A DNA stretch of 64,000 nucleotides from Komagataeibacter oboediens. Its GTDB lineage: Bacteria; Pseudomonadota; Alphaproteobacteria; Acetobacterales; Acetobacteraceae. Positions 29,139 to 38,293 of this stretch are shown piece after piece. The notes under the pieces are model-generated. The model did not search any database and was not told the origin of the DNA. It saw nothing but the letters and a program-made list of their open reading frames with translations. The stretch is taken from the NCBI RefSeq assembly GCF_003207815.1, contig NZ_NKTX01000004.1, positions 101,855-165,854 on the forward strand. The letters run 5' to 3'. Numbering within the stretch: position 1 is the first letter of the stretch; each line of letters opens with the position of its first letter. A program made the position numbers and the translations under genes.

Positions 29139-30008
29139 TCAGGCCGCAGGCCGCGGCGCAATGTGGCGGTAATTGAGCTGGCCGATCAGCCGACCAAGCA
29201 TGCCGGGCAGGTCGCCGCGCTTGACCACCATATCCAGCATGCCGTGTTCCAGCAGGTATTCTGCGCGCTGGAAGCCCTCGGGCAGCTTTTCGCGCACGGT
29301 ATCCTCGATCACGCGCTGTCCGGCAAAGCCGATCAGGGCATTGGGTTCGGCAATCTGCACATCCCCCAGCATGGCGAAGGATGCGGACACGCCGCCCGTG
29401 GTCGGGTTGGTCAGTACGACGAAATAGGGCAGCCCCGCTTCCCGCAGCATCTGGACCGCCACCGTGGTGCGCGGCATCTGCATGAGGCTGATCATGCCTT
29501 CCTGCATGCGTGCGCCGCCGGACGCGGTAAAGACGATCAGCGGGGACTGCTGCAGGATGGCAAGGCGGGCTGCGGCCAGAAAGGCCTCGCCCAATCCCGC
29601 ACCCATCGTGCCCGCGATGAATTCGAACGCCATGACGGCGACAACCGCGTTATGCCCGCCGATCTGCCCATGCGCTACGGCCATGGATTCATCAAGCTGG
29701 GATTTGGCGCGTTCGTCCTTCAGCCGGTCCGTATAGCGCTTGCGGTCACGGAAGGAGAGGGGGTCAACCGGCACCTTGGGCAGTTCGATGCGGGTGTATT
29801 CCCCGTTATCAAACGTCCATTCCAGCCGTTCGGGCACGGTTGCACGCATGTGGTGGCCGCAATGCGGGCACACGTTCATCGCCTTGCGCAGGTCCTTGGT
29901 CAGGATCATCTGCTCGCACGATTCGCAGTTGGTCCACAGGTTGTCCGGCACTTCCCGCTTGAGCAGGCCGCGGATCTTGGGACGGACATATTCGGTCAGC
30001 CAGCTCAT
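29139..30008 (-). CDS. accD: Acetyl-CoA carboxylase carboxyltransferase subunit beta AccD
   Basis: This 289-residue subunit transfers the carboxyl group from biotin to acetyl-CoA in fatty-acid synthesis. A four-Cys zinc ribbon is formed by Cys28, Cys31, Cys47 and Cys50 (TNCESCEQ and NVCPHCGHH). The crotonase-like core contains FTASGGARMQEGMISLMQM and PTTGGVSASFAMLGD. The alpha subunit AccA is not in this window. It is the third gene of the trpB-trpA-accD-folC unit. Confidence 0.96.
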   Translation of the reverse strand: MSWLTEYVRPKIRGLLKREVPDNLWTNCESCEQMILTKDLRKAMNVCPHCGHHMRATVPERLEWTFDNGEYTRIELPKVPVDPLSFRDRKRYTDRLKDERAKSQLDESMAVAHGQIGGHNAVVAVMAFEFIAGTMGAGLGEAFLAAARLAILQQSPLIVFTASGGARMQEGMISLMQMPRTTVAVQMLREAGLPYFVVLTNPTTGGVSASFAMLGDVQIAEPNALIGFAGQRVIEDTVREKLPEGFQRAEYLLEHGMLDMVVKRGDLPGMLGRLIGQLNYRHIAPRPAA

Positions 30009-30078
30009 ATTGCCTCTCCCTTAAGCTTTATGGGGCCTGTTCCATACAGGCAGATGAACGATTGGGCCAGATTGTCTT

Positions 30079-30903
30079 TTATTTCCGCACGGCATGCACG
30101 GCATCGGCCAGTGCGCGCAGCTGTTCCAGCACGGCGGGCACGGTCCGGGCCGTGGCCTGGCCATTGGCATCGAGCGTGGCCTCAAGCGTGTTGAGCAGGG
30201 CGGAGGCCACGACCGCGGCATCGGCAACGCTTACGGCGTTCGCCGCCAGTTCGGGCGTGCGGATGCCAAAGCCGATGGCGATGGGCAGGTCGGTAGCCCG
30301 GCGCAGGCGCGGCAGGGCGTGGGCCAGTTCATCGGTGCTGGCGGTGCGCGTGCCCGTCACCCCGGTGATGCTGACATAATAGACAAAACCCGATGCGCCA
30401 CTGAAGACGACCGGCAGGCGGTCATCGGGCGTGGTGGGAGCGACAAGGCGGATGATGTCCAGCCCGGCGGCAGCGGCGGGACCTGCCAGCAGGTCGGCTT
30501 CTTCTGGCGGCATGTCGACCACGATCAGCCCGTCCACGCCCGCCTTGCGCGCATCCGCGCAGAAGCGTTCGGGACCATAGGCTTCGATGGGGTTGGTGTA
30601 GCCCATCAGGATGATCGGGGTTTCGTCATCGCCTTCGCGGAAGGCCGCGACCATTTCCAGCACGCGCTTCATGGTCGAACCGCCCTTCAGCCCGCGCAGG
30701 GCCGCCTTCTGGATGGTCGGGCCATCGGCTGACGGGTCGGAGAAGGGGACGCCAACCTCGATCAGGTCTGCACCGGCGGCAGGCATGCCGCGCAGGATGG
30801 CAAGCGACGTATCAAAATCGGGGTCGCAGGCTTCGACATAGGGGATCAGGGCGCCACGTCCCTGCTGGCGCAGGGTGGCGAAGCGGCGGGCGATGCGGCT
30901 CAC
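30079..30903 (-). CDS. trpA: Tryptophan synthase alpha subunit TrpA
   Basis: This 274-residue TIM-barrel subunit cleaves indole-3-glycerol phosphate. The catalytic Glu lies in [20 protein letters not shown] and the catalytic Asp in [11 protein letters not shown]; the phosphate-binding [10 protein letters not shown] is present. The start is a GTG at 30903 (protein begins [15 protein letters not shown]) overlapping the trpB TGA as GTGA; the longer reading would run 56 codons through trpB in another frame. Translational coupling to trpB suits the alpha2-beta2 complex. Confidence 0.94.
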   Translation of the reverse strand: MSRIARRFATLRQQGRGALIPYVEACDPDFDTSLAILRGMPAAGADLIEVGVPFSDPSADGPTIQKAALRGLKGGSTMKRVLEMVAAFREGDDETPIILMGYTNPIEAYGPERFCADARKAGVDGLIVVDMPPEEADLLAGPAAAAGLDIIRLVAPTTPDDRLPVVFSGASGFVYYVSITGVTGTRTASTDELAHALPRLRRATDLPIAIGFGIRTPELAANAVSVADAAVVASALLNTLEATLDANGQATARTVPAVLEQLRALADAVHAVRK

Positions 30904-32129
30904 AGTTTCACTCCCAGGTGTTCGGCGACGGTGAAGATGTCCTTGTCCCCCCGGCCTGAAATATTGACCACGATGATCCTGTCCTCTGCCATATCGGGCG
31001 CGATCTTTGCGGCGTAGGCAATGGCATGGGCGCTTTCCAGCGCGGGGATGATGCCTTCCGTGCGGGTGCACAGCTGGAAGGCGTCCAGTGCCTCCTGGTC
31101 GGTCGCGCCCACATATTCGGCGCGCCCGATGTCACTGAGCCATGAATGTTCGGGGCCGACACCGGGGTAGTCGAGGCCCGCGCTAATGGAATGGGCTTCG
31201 GTGATCTGCCCGTCCGCGTCCTGCAGCAGGTAGGTACGGTTGCCGTGCAGCACGCCGGGCCTGCCGCGTTCGATGGAGGCGGCGGTGCGTCCGCTGTCCA
31301 GACCGCAGCCTGCGGCCTCGACACCGATCAGCCTGACTTCGGGATCATCAAGGAAGGGATGGAAGATGCCCATGGCGTTCGACCCACCACCGATCGCTGC
31401 CACGATCGTATCGGGCAGACGGCCTTCGGCGGCCATGATCTGTTCCTTTGTCTCCACGCCGATGACGGACTGGAAATCACGTACCATCTGCGGATAGGGA
31501 TGCGGCCCCGCCACCGTGCCAACAAGGAAGTAGGTGTCGTGTACGTTGGTCACCCAGTCGCGCATGGCTTCGTTCATGGCGTCCTTCAGCGTGCCCGCGC
31601 CTGCGGTGACGGGCACGACCTCGGCACCCAGCAGCCGCATGCGGAACACGTTGGGCTTTTGGCGCTCGACATCGGTGGCGCCCATGTAGATCGCGCATTT
31701 CATGCCAAACAGCGCGCACACGGTCGCGGTGGCGACACCGTGCTGGCCCGCGCCCGTTTCAGCCACGATGCGGGTACGGCCCATGCGGCGGGCCAGCAGG
31801 ATCTGCCCCATAACGTTGTTGAGCTTGTGGGAACCGGTGTGGTTCAGTTCCTCGCGCTTCATGTAGATTTTGGCGCCGCCCAGCTCCCTGGTCATGCGGC
31901 GCGCGAACCACAGCGGGCTGGGACGGCCGACATAATCCTTGAGGTAATAATCCAGTTCACGCCGGAATTCGGGGTCCGCCTGTGCGGCCCTGTAGGCGCC
32001 ATCCAGCTCCAGCAGGAGCGGCATCAGGGTTTCAGCGACAAAACGGCCGCCGAAAATGCCGAAACGGCCGCGACCGTCCGGCCCGCTGCGCAGGCTGTTG
32101 GCGCCTGCCTGTGTGTCTGTTGCGCTCAA
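30900..32129 (-). CDS. trpB: Tryptophan synthase beta subunit TrpB
   Basis: This 409-residue PLP enzyme joins indole and serine. The PLP lysine is in the motif [13 protein letters not shown], the catalytic loop [15 protein letters not shown] is intact, and GGGSNAMG binds the phosphate. I chose TTG at 32129 as start because GGAG lies 8 nt upstream and the protein then begins [12 protein letters not shown], close to family length. The nearest in-frame ATG upstream would add 44 unlikely residues. trpF, which often precedes trpB in this order, is absent; the next gene upstream is a divergent corA. Confidence 0.94.
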   Translation of the reverse strand: MSATDTQAGANSLRSGPDGRGRFGIFGGRFVAETLMPLLLELDGAYRAAQADPEFRRELDYYLKDYVGRPSPLWFARRMTRELGGAKIYMKREELNHTGSHKLNNVMGQILLARRMGRTRIVAETGAGQHGVATATVCALFGMKCAIYMGATDVERQKPNVFRMRLLGAEVVPVTAGAGTLKDAMNEAMRDWVTNVHDTYFLVGTVAGPHPYPQMVRDFQSVIGVETKEQIMAAEGRLPDTIVAAIGGGSNAMGIFHPFLDDPEVRLIGVEAAGCGLDSGRTAASIERGRPGVLHGNRTYLLQDADGQITEAHSISAGLDYPGVGPEHSWLSDIGRAEYVGATDQEALDAFQLCTRTEGIIPALESAHAIAYAAKIAPDMAEDRIIVVNISGRGDKDIFTVAEHLGVKL

Positions 32130-32253
32130 CTTCGCTACTCCACAAGAATAGGTGCGTGGCTCAATGGTATCGTCATGCAGCCGTCCCTGGCCGCTTGTCA
32201 GCCGGTTCTGGACCGGATGGCGGCAAAATACCAGCCCCTGCCGTATCGTGGGG

Positions 32254-32272
32254 CATGTCATGATTTGACATG
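32254..32272. promoter_or_regulatory. Inverted repeat in trpB-corA divergent region
   Basis: CATGTCA and TGACATG form perfect 7-bp arms around TGATT. It lies between divergent trpB and corA, 125 bp from the trpB start and 53 bp from the corA start, and could be an operator for either. No known consensus is recognised. Confidence 0.4.
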
Positions 32273-32324
32273 TTTGCCGTCACATGATGGATGAACAACG
32301 ACCCGAACCAAAGAAAGACTGCCC

Positions 32325-33290
32325 ATGTTTCTCGCCCATCGTCCCGGCGCCCCGGCCCGGACCGTTACGACTGCGGAGGATGCGGCCGGTGCGGCGTGGC
32401 TGGACCTGCTCAATCCCACCGAGGAGGAGGAAGCCCTGGCCGCCGAGGTGACGGGCCTGCGTGTTCCCACCCGTGCCCAGCTGGATGAGATTGAAAGTTC
32501 GTCACGGCTCTTTACCGAAGGCAATGGCGTCTATCTGTCCACGCCGCTGGTGCGTAAGACGCCGGATGATTTTTTCGTATCCCCCGTGGGGTTCGTGCTC
32601 ATGCCCGGCAGGCTGCTGACCATTCGCTATACCGGGTTCAGCGCGTTTGATGTGGTGGCGCGCGCGGTGGCGGGCGAGGCGACGCCCCTGGTTTCCAATG
32701 AGGCGGGGATCATGCTGCTGGAAGCCATCGTGGACCGGCTGGCCGATATTCTGGAACATCTGGGGCAGGCGCTGGATGGCATGTCGAAGGATGTGTTCCA
32801 GTCCGAGGAGCCAAGCCAGGCGCAGGCGGGTGCCCTGCTGCGCAACATGCTGCGCCGGGTGGGCCGGTCGGGCGATCTCAGTTCATCCGTGCGCGACAGC
32901 CTGCTGGGACTGGAACGGATTTCCATTTTCCTGGGCGAAAACAAGCGCCATGACCTGTCTGAACACCTGCAGGCGCGGCTGGCGACGGTGGGGCGTGATA
33001 TCCGCTCGCTGAACGATTTCGTATCCCAGACCGCCAACAAGGTGCAGTTCCTGCTGGATGCGACGCTGGGCTTCATCAGCATCGAACAGAATAATGGCAT
33101 GAAGATCCTGACCGTGGTCAGCTTTATTGGCGTGGCTCCCACGCTGGTAGCGGGCATCTACGGCATGAACTTCCATGATATACCGGAACTGAACTGGAAA
33201 TATGGGTACTGGTATTCCCTTGCCCTTATGGCGGCGACGGTGGTGCTGCCGCTGATCTGGTTCTGGCGGCGTGGATGGCTGGGAAAATAG
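32325..33290 (+). CDS. corA: CorA-family magnesium/divalent cation transporter
   Basis: This 321-residue protein has the CorA layout: a soluble N-terminal alpha/beta domain, a long helical stalk, and two C-terminal transmembrane helices (about 265-285 and 295-315). The signature YGMNF closes the first helix near residue 286, giving the GMN selectivity filter. The C-terminus WRRGWLGK is basic, as usual. It should form a homopentameric inner-membrane channel. Some family members carry Ni, Co or Zn, so magnesium is the likeliest but not proven substrate. Confidence 0.9.
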   Translation: MFLAHRPGAPARTVTTAEDAAGAAWLDLLNPTEEEEALAAEVTGLRVPTRAQLDEIESSSRLFTEGNGVYLSTPLVRKTPDDFFVSPVGFVLMPGRLLTIRYTGFSAFDVVARAVAGEATPLVSNEAGIMLLEAIVDRLADILEHLGQALDGMSKDVFQSEEPSQAQAGALLRNMLRRVGRSGDLSSSVRDSLLGLERISIFLGENKRHDLSEHLQARLATVGRDIRSLNDFVSQTANKVQFLLDATLGFISIEQNNGMKILTVVSFIGVAPTLVAGIYGMNFHDIPELNWKYGYWYSLALMAATVVLPLIWFWRRGWLGK

Positions 33291-33334
33291 GCGGTCCTGC
33301 CTGACATATCGGCATCATAATTATTATAATATCG

Positions 33335-33350
33335 AATCATTTCAATGATT
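33335..33350. promoter_or_regulatory. AT-rich inverted repeat upstream of porin gene
   Basis: AATCATT and AATGATT form perfect 7-bp arms with a 2-nt centre, inside an unusually AT-rich 70-bp stretch (33311-33382) between corA and the porin gene. It may be an operator or a corA terminator stem. The protein binding it is unknown. Confidence 0.35.
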
Positions 33351-33458
33351 TATGTTCCATTGGCGAGGGAAACGAAATAAAAGAAAATTCATGAACGCCG
33401 GAGCGCGCGCAGACTGTCCGTGCCTGCCCGGGTAGACCGGGAGAGGGGGAAGGCCACC

Positions 33459-34772
33459 ATGAAATCAAACCGTAAACTGGGGTGTTTTCTGGTCATCACC
33501 AGCATGCTGTGCGGTCTGCCTGCCATTGCACGCGCGCAGGTTCATGTCTTTTCCGGCCTACGGCATGACAGCAGCACGGGCCTTGCCCGGTGGCTGGGTG
33601 ACATTACCCTGAGCGCGCAGATCGAAGGGGGGATCATGGCCAATCCCGCCCGTCCACAGCCCGGTTACAACTATGGTGACTTCCTTGCCGACCATGCCAA
33701 TCAGGTCCAGCTGAACCAGGCTGAATTCACCCTGAACAAGGCAATCGATCCCACCGTAAACAGATATCAGGTCGGCTTTACGCTGGAGGGCATGTACGGA
33801 TCGGATGCGCGGTACTATCAGGTGCTGGGCATCAGTGACCGGGAATGGAATGCCCGGTACCAGCTGATCCCCGCGCAGGCGCACATGGATGTTCACCTGC
33901 CATGGCTGACACGTGGCGGGCTGGACATGCAGGCGGGCATCCTGCAGGCCCCGATGGGGGTGGAAGGGCTTGATCCGACCTCCCGGCCTTTCTACACGCT
34001 GGCCTATACATCTGAATATTCCGTGCCGTTCCAGCATGTGGGCGCCATGTTCAACTGGCATGTCACGCCCATGGTGGATGTGACATTCGGCATTGATACC
34101 GGGAACCAGACATCATTCGGGCATGCGGACAACAACAGTGCGCCAGCCGGGTATTTCGGGTTCAACCTGAACAGACTGGCCCACGGCAGGCTGCGTATCG
34201 TGGAACTGAGCCGCGTCGGGCCGGAAAATTCATGGCGCGCCATCGGCCATTATGAAGCCGATCATTCCCAGCGGTTCTGGAACGATATCAGTGCCTATTA
34301 TCAGGTGAATGACCGGCTGAACCTGACGGCGGAATTCAATTACCTGCATGACGAGGGCACGCGCGGCATTGGCGCGCGGGGGCAGTTTGCCGGCGTGGAT
34401 GCGGAAAGCTTCGTCAGTTTCCTCAGCTACCGTATCAACCGTGACCTGACCTTCAATTACCGTGGGGAAATATACCGCGACAATAACAACGCCATGGTTG
34501 CGACCTTCCAGGGGAACACTTCCTACATGGAAGCACTGGCTGGCACAGGGGGGACGGTCGTGCCGGGGCCATCGGCCTCCAGCCATGGCACGACGTATGG
34601 CGAAATGACGCTGGGTGTCAGCTATCGCCCGCAACTTGGCCACCATATCGGGGTGTTCATGCTGCGCCCCGAAATCCGCTTTGACCGTGCACTGAACGGG
34701 ACCATGCCATTCAATGGTGGGCGGAACAATGGCATGTTCACCTTTGGCGGGGATGCCGTCATCGGGTTCTGA
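33459..34772 (+). CDS. Outer-membrane beta-barrel porin-like protein
   Basis: This 437-residue exported protein has a clear signal peptide: a basic KSNRK start, the hydrophobic core LGCFLVITSMLCGLPAIA, then a cleavage site near ARAQ. The rest is rich in alternating beta-strands and aromatic girdle residues and ends in a C-terminal Phe (AVIGF), the usual barrel-assembly signal. The pattern matches OmpL-like beta-barrel porin-2 proteins. The start at 33459 follows a GAGAGGGGGAAGG stretch; a start 13 codons earlier has no support. Substrate unknown. Confidence 0.82.
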   Translation: MKSNRKLGCFLVITSMLCGLPAIARAQVHVFSGLRHDSSTGLARWLGDITLSAQIEGGIMANPARPQPGYNYGDFLADHANQVQLNQAEFTLNKAIDPTVNRYQVGFTLEGMYGSDARYYQVLGISDREWNARYQLIPAQAHMDVHLPWLTRGGLDMQAGILQAPMGVEGLDPTSRPFYTLAYTSEYSVPFQHVGAMFNWHVTPMVDVTFGIDTGNQTSFGHADNNSAPAGYFGFNLNRLAHGRLRIVELSRVGPENSWRAIGHYEADHSQRFWNDISAYYQVNDRLNLTAEFNYLHDEGTRGIGARGQFAGVDAESFVSFLSYRINRDLTFNYRGEIYRDNNNAMVATFQGNTSYMEALAGTGGTVVPGPSASSHGTTYGEMTLGVSYRPQLGHHIGVFMLRPEIRFDRALNGTMPFNGGRNNGMFTFGGDAVIGF

Positions 34773-35079
34773 GCGTGCGGTTGTCACACGCCGGGTATAT
34801 GAACCATCGTGCGGATCATAAGGGCGTTGCGGGCAGGGCTTTTTTCAGAAACGCAACCGCAGGGTGCCTCTGCTGATTTTTTATCAACGCTTTATCATGA
34901 AGCCGTCAGGAACCTTGTCCGGTGCCCGATGGGTAAAGGCTGGAAATTCGCAGTGGAACCGGATCGAAACGCCGCAATGGCCAGGTGAATATTGTGCCGC
35001 GCCGTGGCGTTACAGCCATGAAGACAGTATAATCGCCCCCATGCCTGCAGGGTTCCATGGCATGGACAGGTGCGGATGC

Positions 35080-35108
35080 TTGACGGCGCATGATTAAAGG
35101 CATATGGT
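35080..35108 (+). promoter_or_regulatory. Candidate sigma70 promoter for rho with long leader
   Basis: TTGACG (35080-35085) and TATGGT (35103-35108) are spaced by 17 nt, upstream of rho. Transcription from here would give a leader of about 170 nt, consistent with the autoregulated rho leaders known in other bacteria. The rest of the 34773-35285 gap holds no convincing gene; a weak GTTGCG/CGCAAC hairpin near 34826-34857 may end the porin transcript. Confidence 0.45.
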
Positions 35109-35285
35109 TTCGCTGTCCCGAAGGGTGCCATTTCATGGCGTGCTCGGGATTCCCACCTATCCGTTAAGCTGCATCAAACCGTTTCGTCCGAATATGGTCA
35201 GGGTCCGTCATCGACGCGCCTTCTCAAACTGATTGCCGGCTTTTCCTTTCCTTTCGTGAACTGCCCACTTATAGGCATATCCTGC

Positions 35286-36596
35286 ATGCAACTCGCCGAA
35301 CTCAAGGCCAAATCCCCAGCAGACCTTCTGGCATATGCTGAAAGTCTGAACATTGAAAACGCATCTTCTCTTCGCAAGCAGGAGTTGATGTTCACGATCC
35401 TCAAGACACTGGCCGACAATGATCAGGCCATCTATGGGGACGGCACGCTTGAAATCCTGTCTGATGGCTTTGGCTTCCTCCGCTCACCGGAAGCCAATTA
35501 CCTGCCCGGACCTGATGATATCTACATTTCCCCCAGCCAGGTCCGCCGCTTCGGCCTGCGCACCGGTGACACGGTTGAGGGCCAGATCCGCGCGCCCCGT
35601 GATGGGGAACGGTATTTTGCCCTGCTGAAGGTCAACGCGATCAATTTTGAACCGCCCGAGGCCGTGCGCCAGCGGATCAATTTCGATAACCTGACGCCGC
35701 TTTACCCCGAACGCCGCCTGAAGATGGAAGTCGAGAACTCGGCTGTGGGGGGCGCTACGGAACCGCCAGCCAATGGCAAGGGGAAGGGCAAGACTCCGAA
35801 CCGCGATTTCACATCGCGCGTGATCGACCTTGTCTCGCCCATCGGCATGGGCCAGCGCGCGCTGATCGTGGCCCCGCCGCGCACCGGCAAGACCGTGATG
35901 CTGCAGAGCATCGCCTCCTCCATTTCCGCGAACCATCCCGAAGTGTTCCTGATCGTGCTGCTGATTGACGAGCGGCCGGAAGAAGTGACGGACATGGCGC
36001 GTTCGGTGCGGGGGGAGGTGGTGTCCTCCACCTTTGACGAACCTGCTACACGTCATGTCCAGGTTACGGAAATGGTGCTGGAAAAGGCCAAGCGCCTGGT
36101 CGAGCACAAGCGTGATGTCGTGATCCTGCTGGATTCGATCACACGTCTGGCCCGTGCCTACAACACCGTCGTGCCGTCATCGGGCAAGGTGCTGACCGGT
36201 GGTGTGGATGCAAACGCACTGCAGCGCCCCAAGCGCTTCTTCGGTGCGGCCCGTAATATCGAGGAAGGCGGTTCGCTGACCATTATCGCGACCGCGCTGA
36301 TCGATACCGGCAGCCGTATGGATGAAGTCATCTTTGAAGAGTTCAAGGGCACCGGTAACTCCGAACTGATCCTTGACCGCAAGCTGGCTGACAAGCGTAC
36401 GTTCCCTGCCATCGACATCACCAAGAGTGGCACCCGTAAGGAAGAGCTGCTGGTTGATCGGGCCGATCTGGCCAAGATGTGGGTCCTGCGCCGTATCCTT
36501 GCCCCGATGGGGACCATGGATGCGATGGACTTCCTGCTGGACAAGCTGAAATACAGCAAGACCAACCACGATTTCTTCGATGCGATGAATACCTGA
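35286..36596 (+). CDS. rho: Transcription termination factor Rho
   Basis: This 436-residue hexameric RNA helicase has the N-terminal domain [20 protein letters not shown], an OSB/RNA-binding domain ([19 protein letters not shown]), and the RecA-like motor with Walker [11 protein letters not shown], Walker [17 protein letters not shown], and the Q/R-loop segments [20 protein letters not shown]. The start at 35286 gives the standard alphaproteobacterial N-terminus; a GTG 10 codons earlier is the alternative. It heads the rho-mnmE-mnmG-rsmG-parAB neighbourhood, although here two minus-strand genes are inserted between rho and mnmE. Confidence 0.97.
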   Translation: MQLAELKAKSPADLLAYAESLNIENASSLRKQELMFTILKTLADNDQAIYGDGTLEILSDGFGFLRSPEANYLPGPDDIYISPSQVRRFGLRTGDTVEGQIRAPRDGERYFALLKVNAINFEPPEAVRQRINFDNLTPLYPERRLKMEVENSAVGGATEPPANGKGKGKTPNRDFTSRVIDLVSPIGMGQRALIVAPPRTGKTVMLQSIASSISANHPEVFLIVLLIDERPEEVTDMARSVRGEVVSSTFDEPATRHVQVTEMVLEKAKRLVEHKRDVVILLDSITRLARAYNTVVPSSGKVLTGGVDANALQRPKRFFGAARNIEEGGSLTIIATALIDTGSRMDEVIFEEFKGTGNSELILDRKLADKRTFPAIDITKSGTRKEELLVDRADLAKMWVLRRILAPMGTMDAMDFLLDKLKYSKTNHDFFDAMNT

Positions 36597-36620
36597 TCGG
36601 GTTGCTTCGTGACGGATTGA

Positions 36621-36653
36621 AAAAACCCCGGCTGTAAGGCCGGGGTTTTTTGT
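36621..36653 (+). terminator. Intrinsic terminator of rho
   Basis: AAAAACCCCGGC (36621-36632) pairs with GCCGGGGTTTTT (36639-36650) around a 6-nt loop, followed by further T residues. The A-tract before the stem makes it bidirectional. It is 24 bp after the rho stop. Confidence 0.93.
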
Positions 36654-36662
36654 TTTGAAGGG

Positions 36663-36739
36663 CAAAAGTTTTTGGTGAAGCTTTTTCAAAATGCTTCAGA
36701 AGGCGCTGCTTTCTTGAAAAAAGACGGTACCCGGAAACT
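36663..36739. repeat. Intergenic palindromic repeat, copy at rho/qor convergent junction
   Basis: AAAAGTTTTTGGT, then GAAGC/GCTTC with a TTTTC/AAAAT apex, then a degenerate second hairpin GGCGCTGCTTT with AAAAGACGGTACC, and the closing arm CCCGGAAACTT, which pairs with AAGTTTTTGG of the opening arm. Like the other long copies it sits between convergent genes. Confidence 0.8.
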
Positions 36740-36759
36740 TCTGTTATTCCGGCTGTAAT

Positions 36760-37731
36760 TCAGGGAATCAGGATCGTGCTGCCCGTGGTCTTGCGTGATT
36801 CAAGGGCGATCTGGGCCTCTGCCGCTTCGGTCAGGGGAAAGGACTGGCCGATACATGGTTTGATGATGCCCTGCCGCACCAGTTTGAACAGTTCACTGGC
36901 GGCATGCAGCAGCGCGGGCCGTTTGGCAATGTAGGTCGTAAGGGCCGGGCGCGTCAGGTACAGGCTGCCATGGGAAGCCAGCGTGCCGACATCAACGCCC
37001 GTCACCGCCCCCGATGCATTGCCATAGCTGACCATAAGACCGCGTGGCATCAGGCAGGACAGGCTGGTTTCAAAGGTGTCGCGGCCAATGCTGTCATACA
37101 CGACCGGCAGCATGCGCCCATTTGTCAGGTCGCTGACCTGTTCCCGTATCCGGTCCATGCCAATGATGACATCCGCTGCCCCGTTGGCCCGGGCCAGTTC
37201 TGCTTTTTCAACCGTTGAGACGACGCCAATGACGCGTGCGCCCAGATGGCGTGCCCACTGGCACATAAGCAGCCCCACGCCACCGGCTGCGGCATAGACC
37301 AGAATGTTCTCTCCGGGCTGGACGCGATGGACCTCGCGCAGCAGCATATGCGCGCTCAGTCCGCGCAGCATGATGGCGGCGGCAGTCTGGGACGGGATGT
37401 CATCGGGCAGGACCACGAGCCTGTCAGCCGCAATGGTACGGAACGTGGCATAGCCGCCTGGGGTCGTGACATAGGCCACGCGCATGCCGGGACGGATGTC
37501 CTCCACGCCGGGGCCGATGGCGGTGACGGTTCCGGCGCCCTCCATGCCGGGTACGGCGGGGAGGGCCGGGAATTTGTACAGGCCGGTGCGGAAATAGGTA
37601 TCGATGAAGTTGACCCCGATCGCCTCCTGCCGCAGCACGACTTCGCCTGCTGCCGGGGTGGGAACGGGTAGCGTTTCGGTGCGGAGGACATCAGGCCCCC
37701 CATATTCATGAATGCGGATGACGGTATTCAT
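36760..37731 (-). CDS. qor: NADPH:quinone oxidoreductase (zeta-crystallin family)
   Basis: This 323-residue zinc-free medium-chain dehydrogenase has the quinone oxidoreductase N-terminus IRIHEYGGPDVLR, the GVNFIDTYFRTGLY segment, VPGMEGAGTV, and the NADPH-binding motif VYAAAGGVGLLMCQWA. The zinc ligands of alcohol dehydrogenases are absent. It likely reduces quinones by one electron using NADPH; many homologues act on other electrophiles. It is preceded on the same strand by the alkyltransferase-like gene, 33 bp away. Confidence 0.9.
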   Translation of the reverse strand: MNTVIRIHEYGGPDVLRTETLPVPTPAAGEVVLRQEAIGVNFIDTYFRTGLYKFPALPAVPGMEGAGTVTAIGPGVEDIRPGMRVAYVTTPGGYATFRTIAADRLVVLPDDIPSQTAAAIMLRGLSAHMLLREVHRVQPGENILVYAAAGGVGLLMCQWARHLGARVIGVVSTVEKAELARANGAADVIIGMDRIREQVSDLTNGRMLPVVYDSIGRDTFETSLSCLMPRGLMVSYGNASGAVTGVDVGTLASHGSLYLTRPALTTYIAKRPALLHAASELFKLVRQGIIKPCIGQSFPLTEAAEAQIALESRKTTGSTILIP

Positions 37732-37764
37732 GTCCTGAACGTCCTGTAGCTGGTGCAGGGGAAA

Positions 37765-38235
37765 TTAGGCCAGGGGGCTCGCGGAAAGGGTTTCCAGATC
37801 ATGCAGGAACTGCCGGTCCCGCGCACCTTCATCACCGGGATAGGTTTCGGGATCATACTGCGCACAGTCATCAAAATTGATGCGGTGGCAGGGGATCAGG
37901 ATGGGAATGGGATTTTCCATGCATGCACTGATGATGGCATCGTTGGAGACACCGGCCAGACGCGCCGCATCCGTCCAGCAGACCTGCTGGCCCACGGGAA
38001 TGGTCTGCATGAAACGCCATGCAGCGATCTGTTCGGGTGTGCCATATGGGTCCAGCGGCAGGGTGCACAGCGTGGCGTCACCGTCAAAATACGCATCCAG
38101 CCAGGCACGCGCTTCCAGCAGCAGGGGTGTTTCTTCCTGATCCCGACCCCAGCCCCAGTCAAGCGCCACGATTTTTCCATCCTCGACAGAGATGGTCAGG
38201 GGCGCGAGTGGCGAATGCATTGAAAGTTGTGGCAT
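37765..38235 (-). CDS. Divergent methylated-DNA-protein cysteine methyltransferase-like protein
   Basis: This 156-residue protein has the two-part layout of Ogt/MGMT. The N-terminal half contains [16 protein letters not shown] and the C-terminal half [20 protein letters not shown], a helix-turn-helix-like segment, and the active-site motif ILIPCHRI with Cys116. The usual arginine-finger helix (K-A-x-R-A-V-G) is replaced by NDAIISACM, and the acceptor-pocket segment after the motif is unusual ([16 protein letters not shown]). It may repair O6-alkylguanine or be an alkyltransferase-like DNA binder. It is divergent from mnmE. Confidence 0.75.
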   Translation of the reverse strand: MPQLSMHSPLAPLTISVEDGKIVALDWGWGRDQEETPLLLEARAWLDAYFDGDATLCTLPLDPYGTPEQIAAWRFMQTIPVGQQVCWTDAARLAGVSNDAIISACMENPIPILIPCHRINFDDCAQYDPETYPGDEGARDRQFLHDLETLSASPLA

Positions 38236-38293
38236 GAGTCACCTTGATCAGGACAAAGAGGTGAACGATAACGCCGTTCCCGGAACTGACAAA

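Noticed and set aside
34864..35097. A 77-codon open frame upstream of rho
   Set aside because: No family features, it overlaps the candidate rho promoter, and several equally long frames lie on the other strand.
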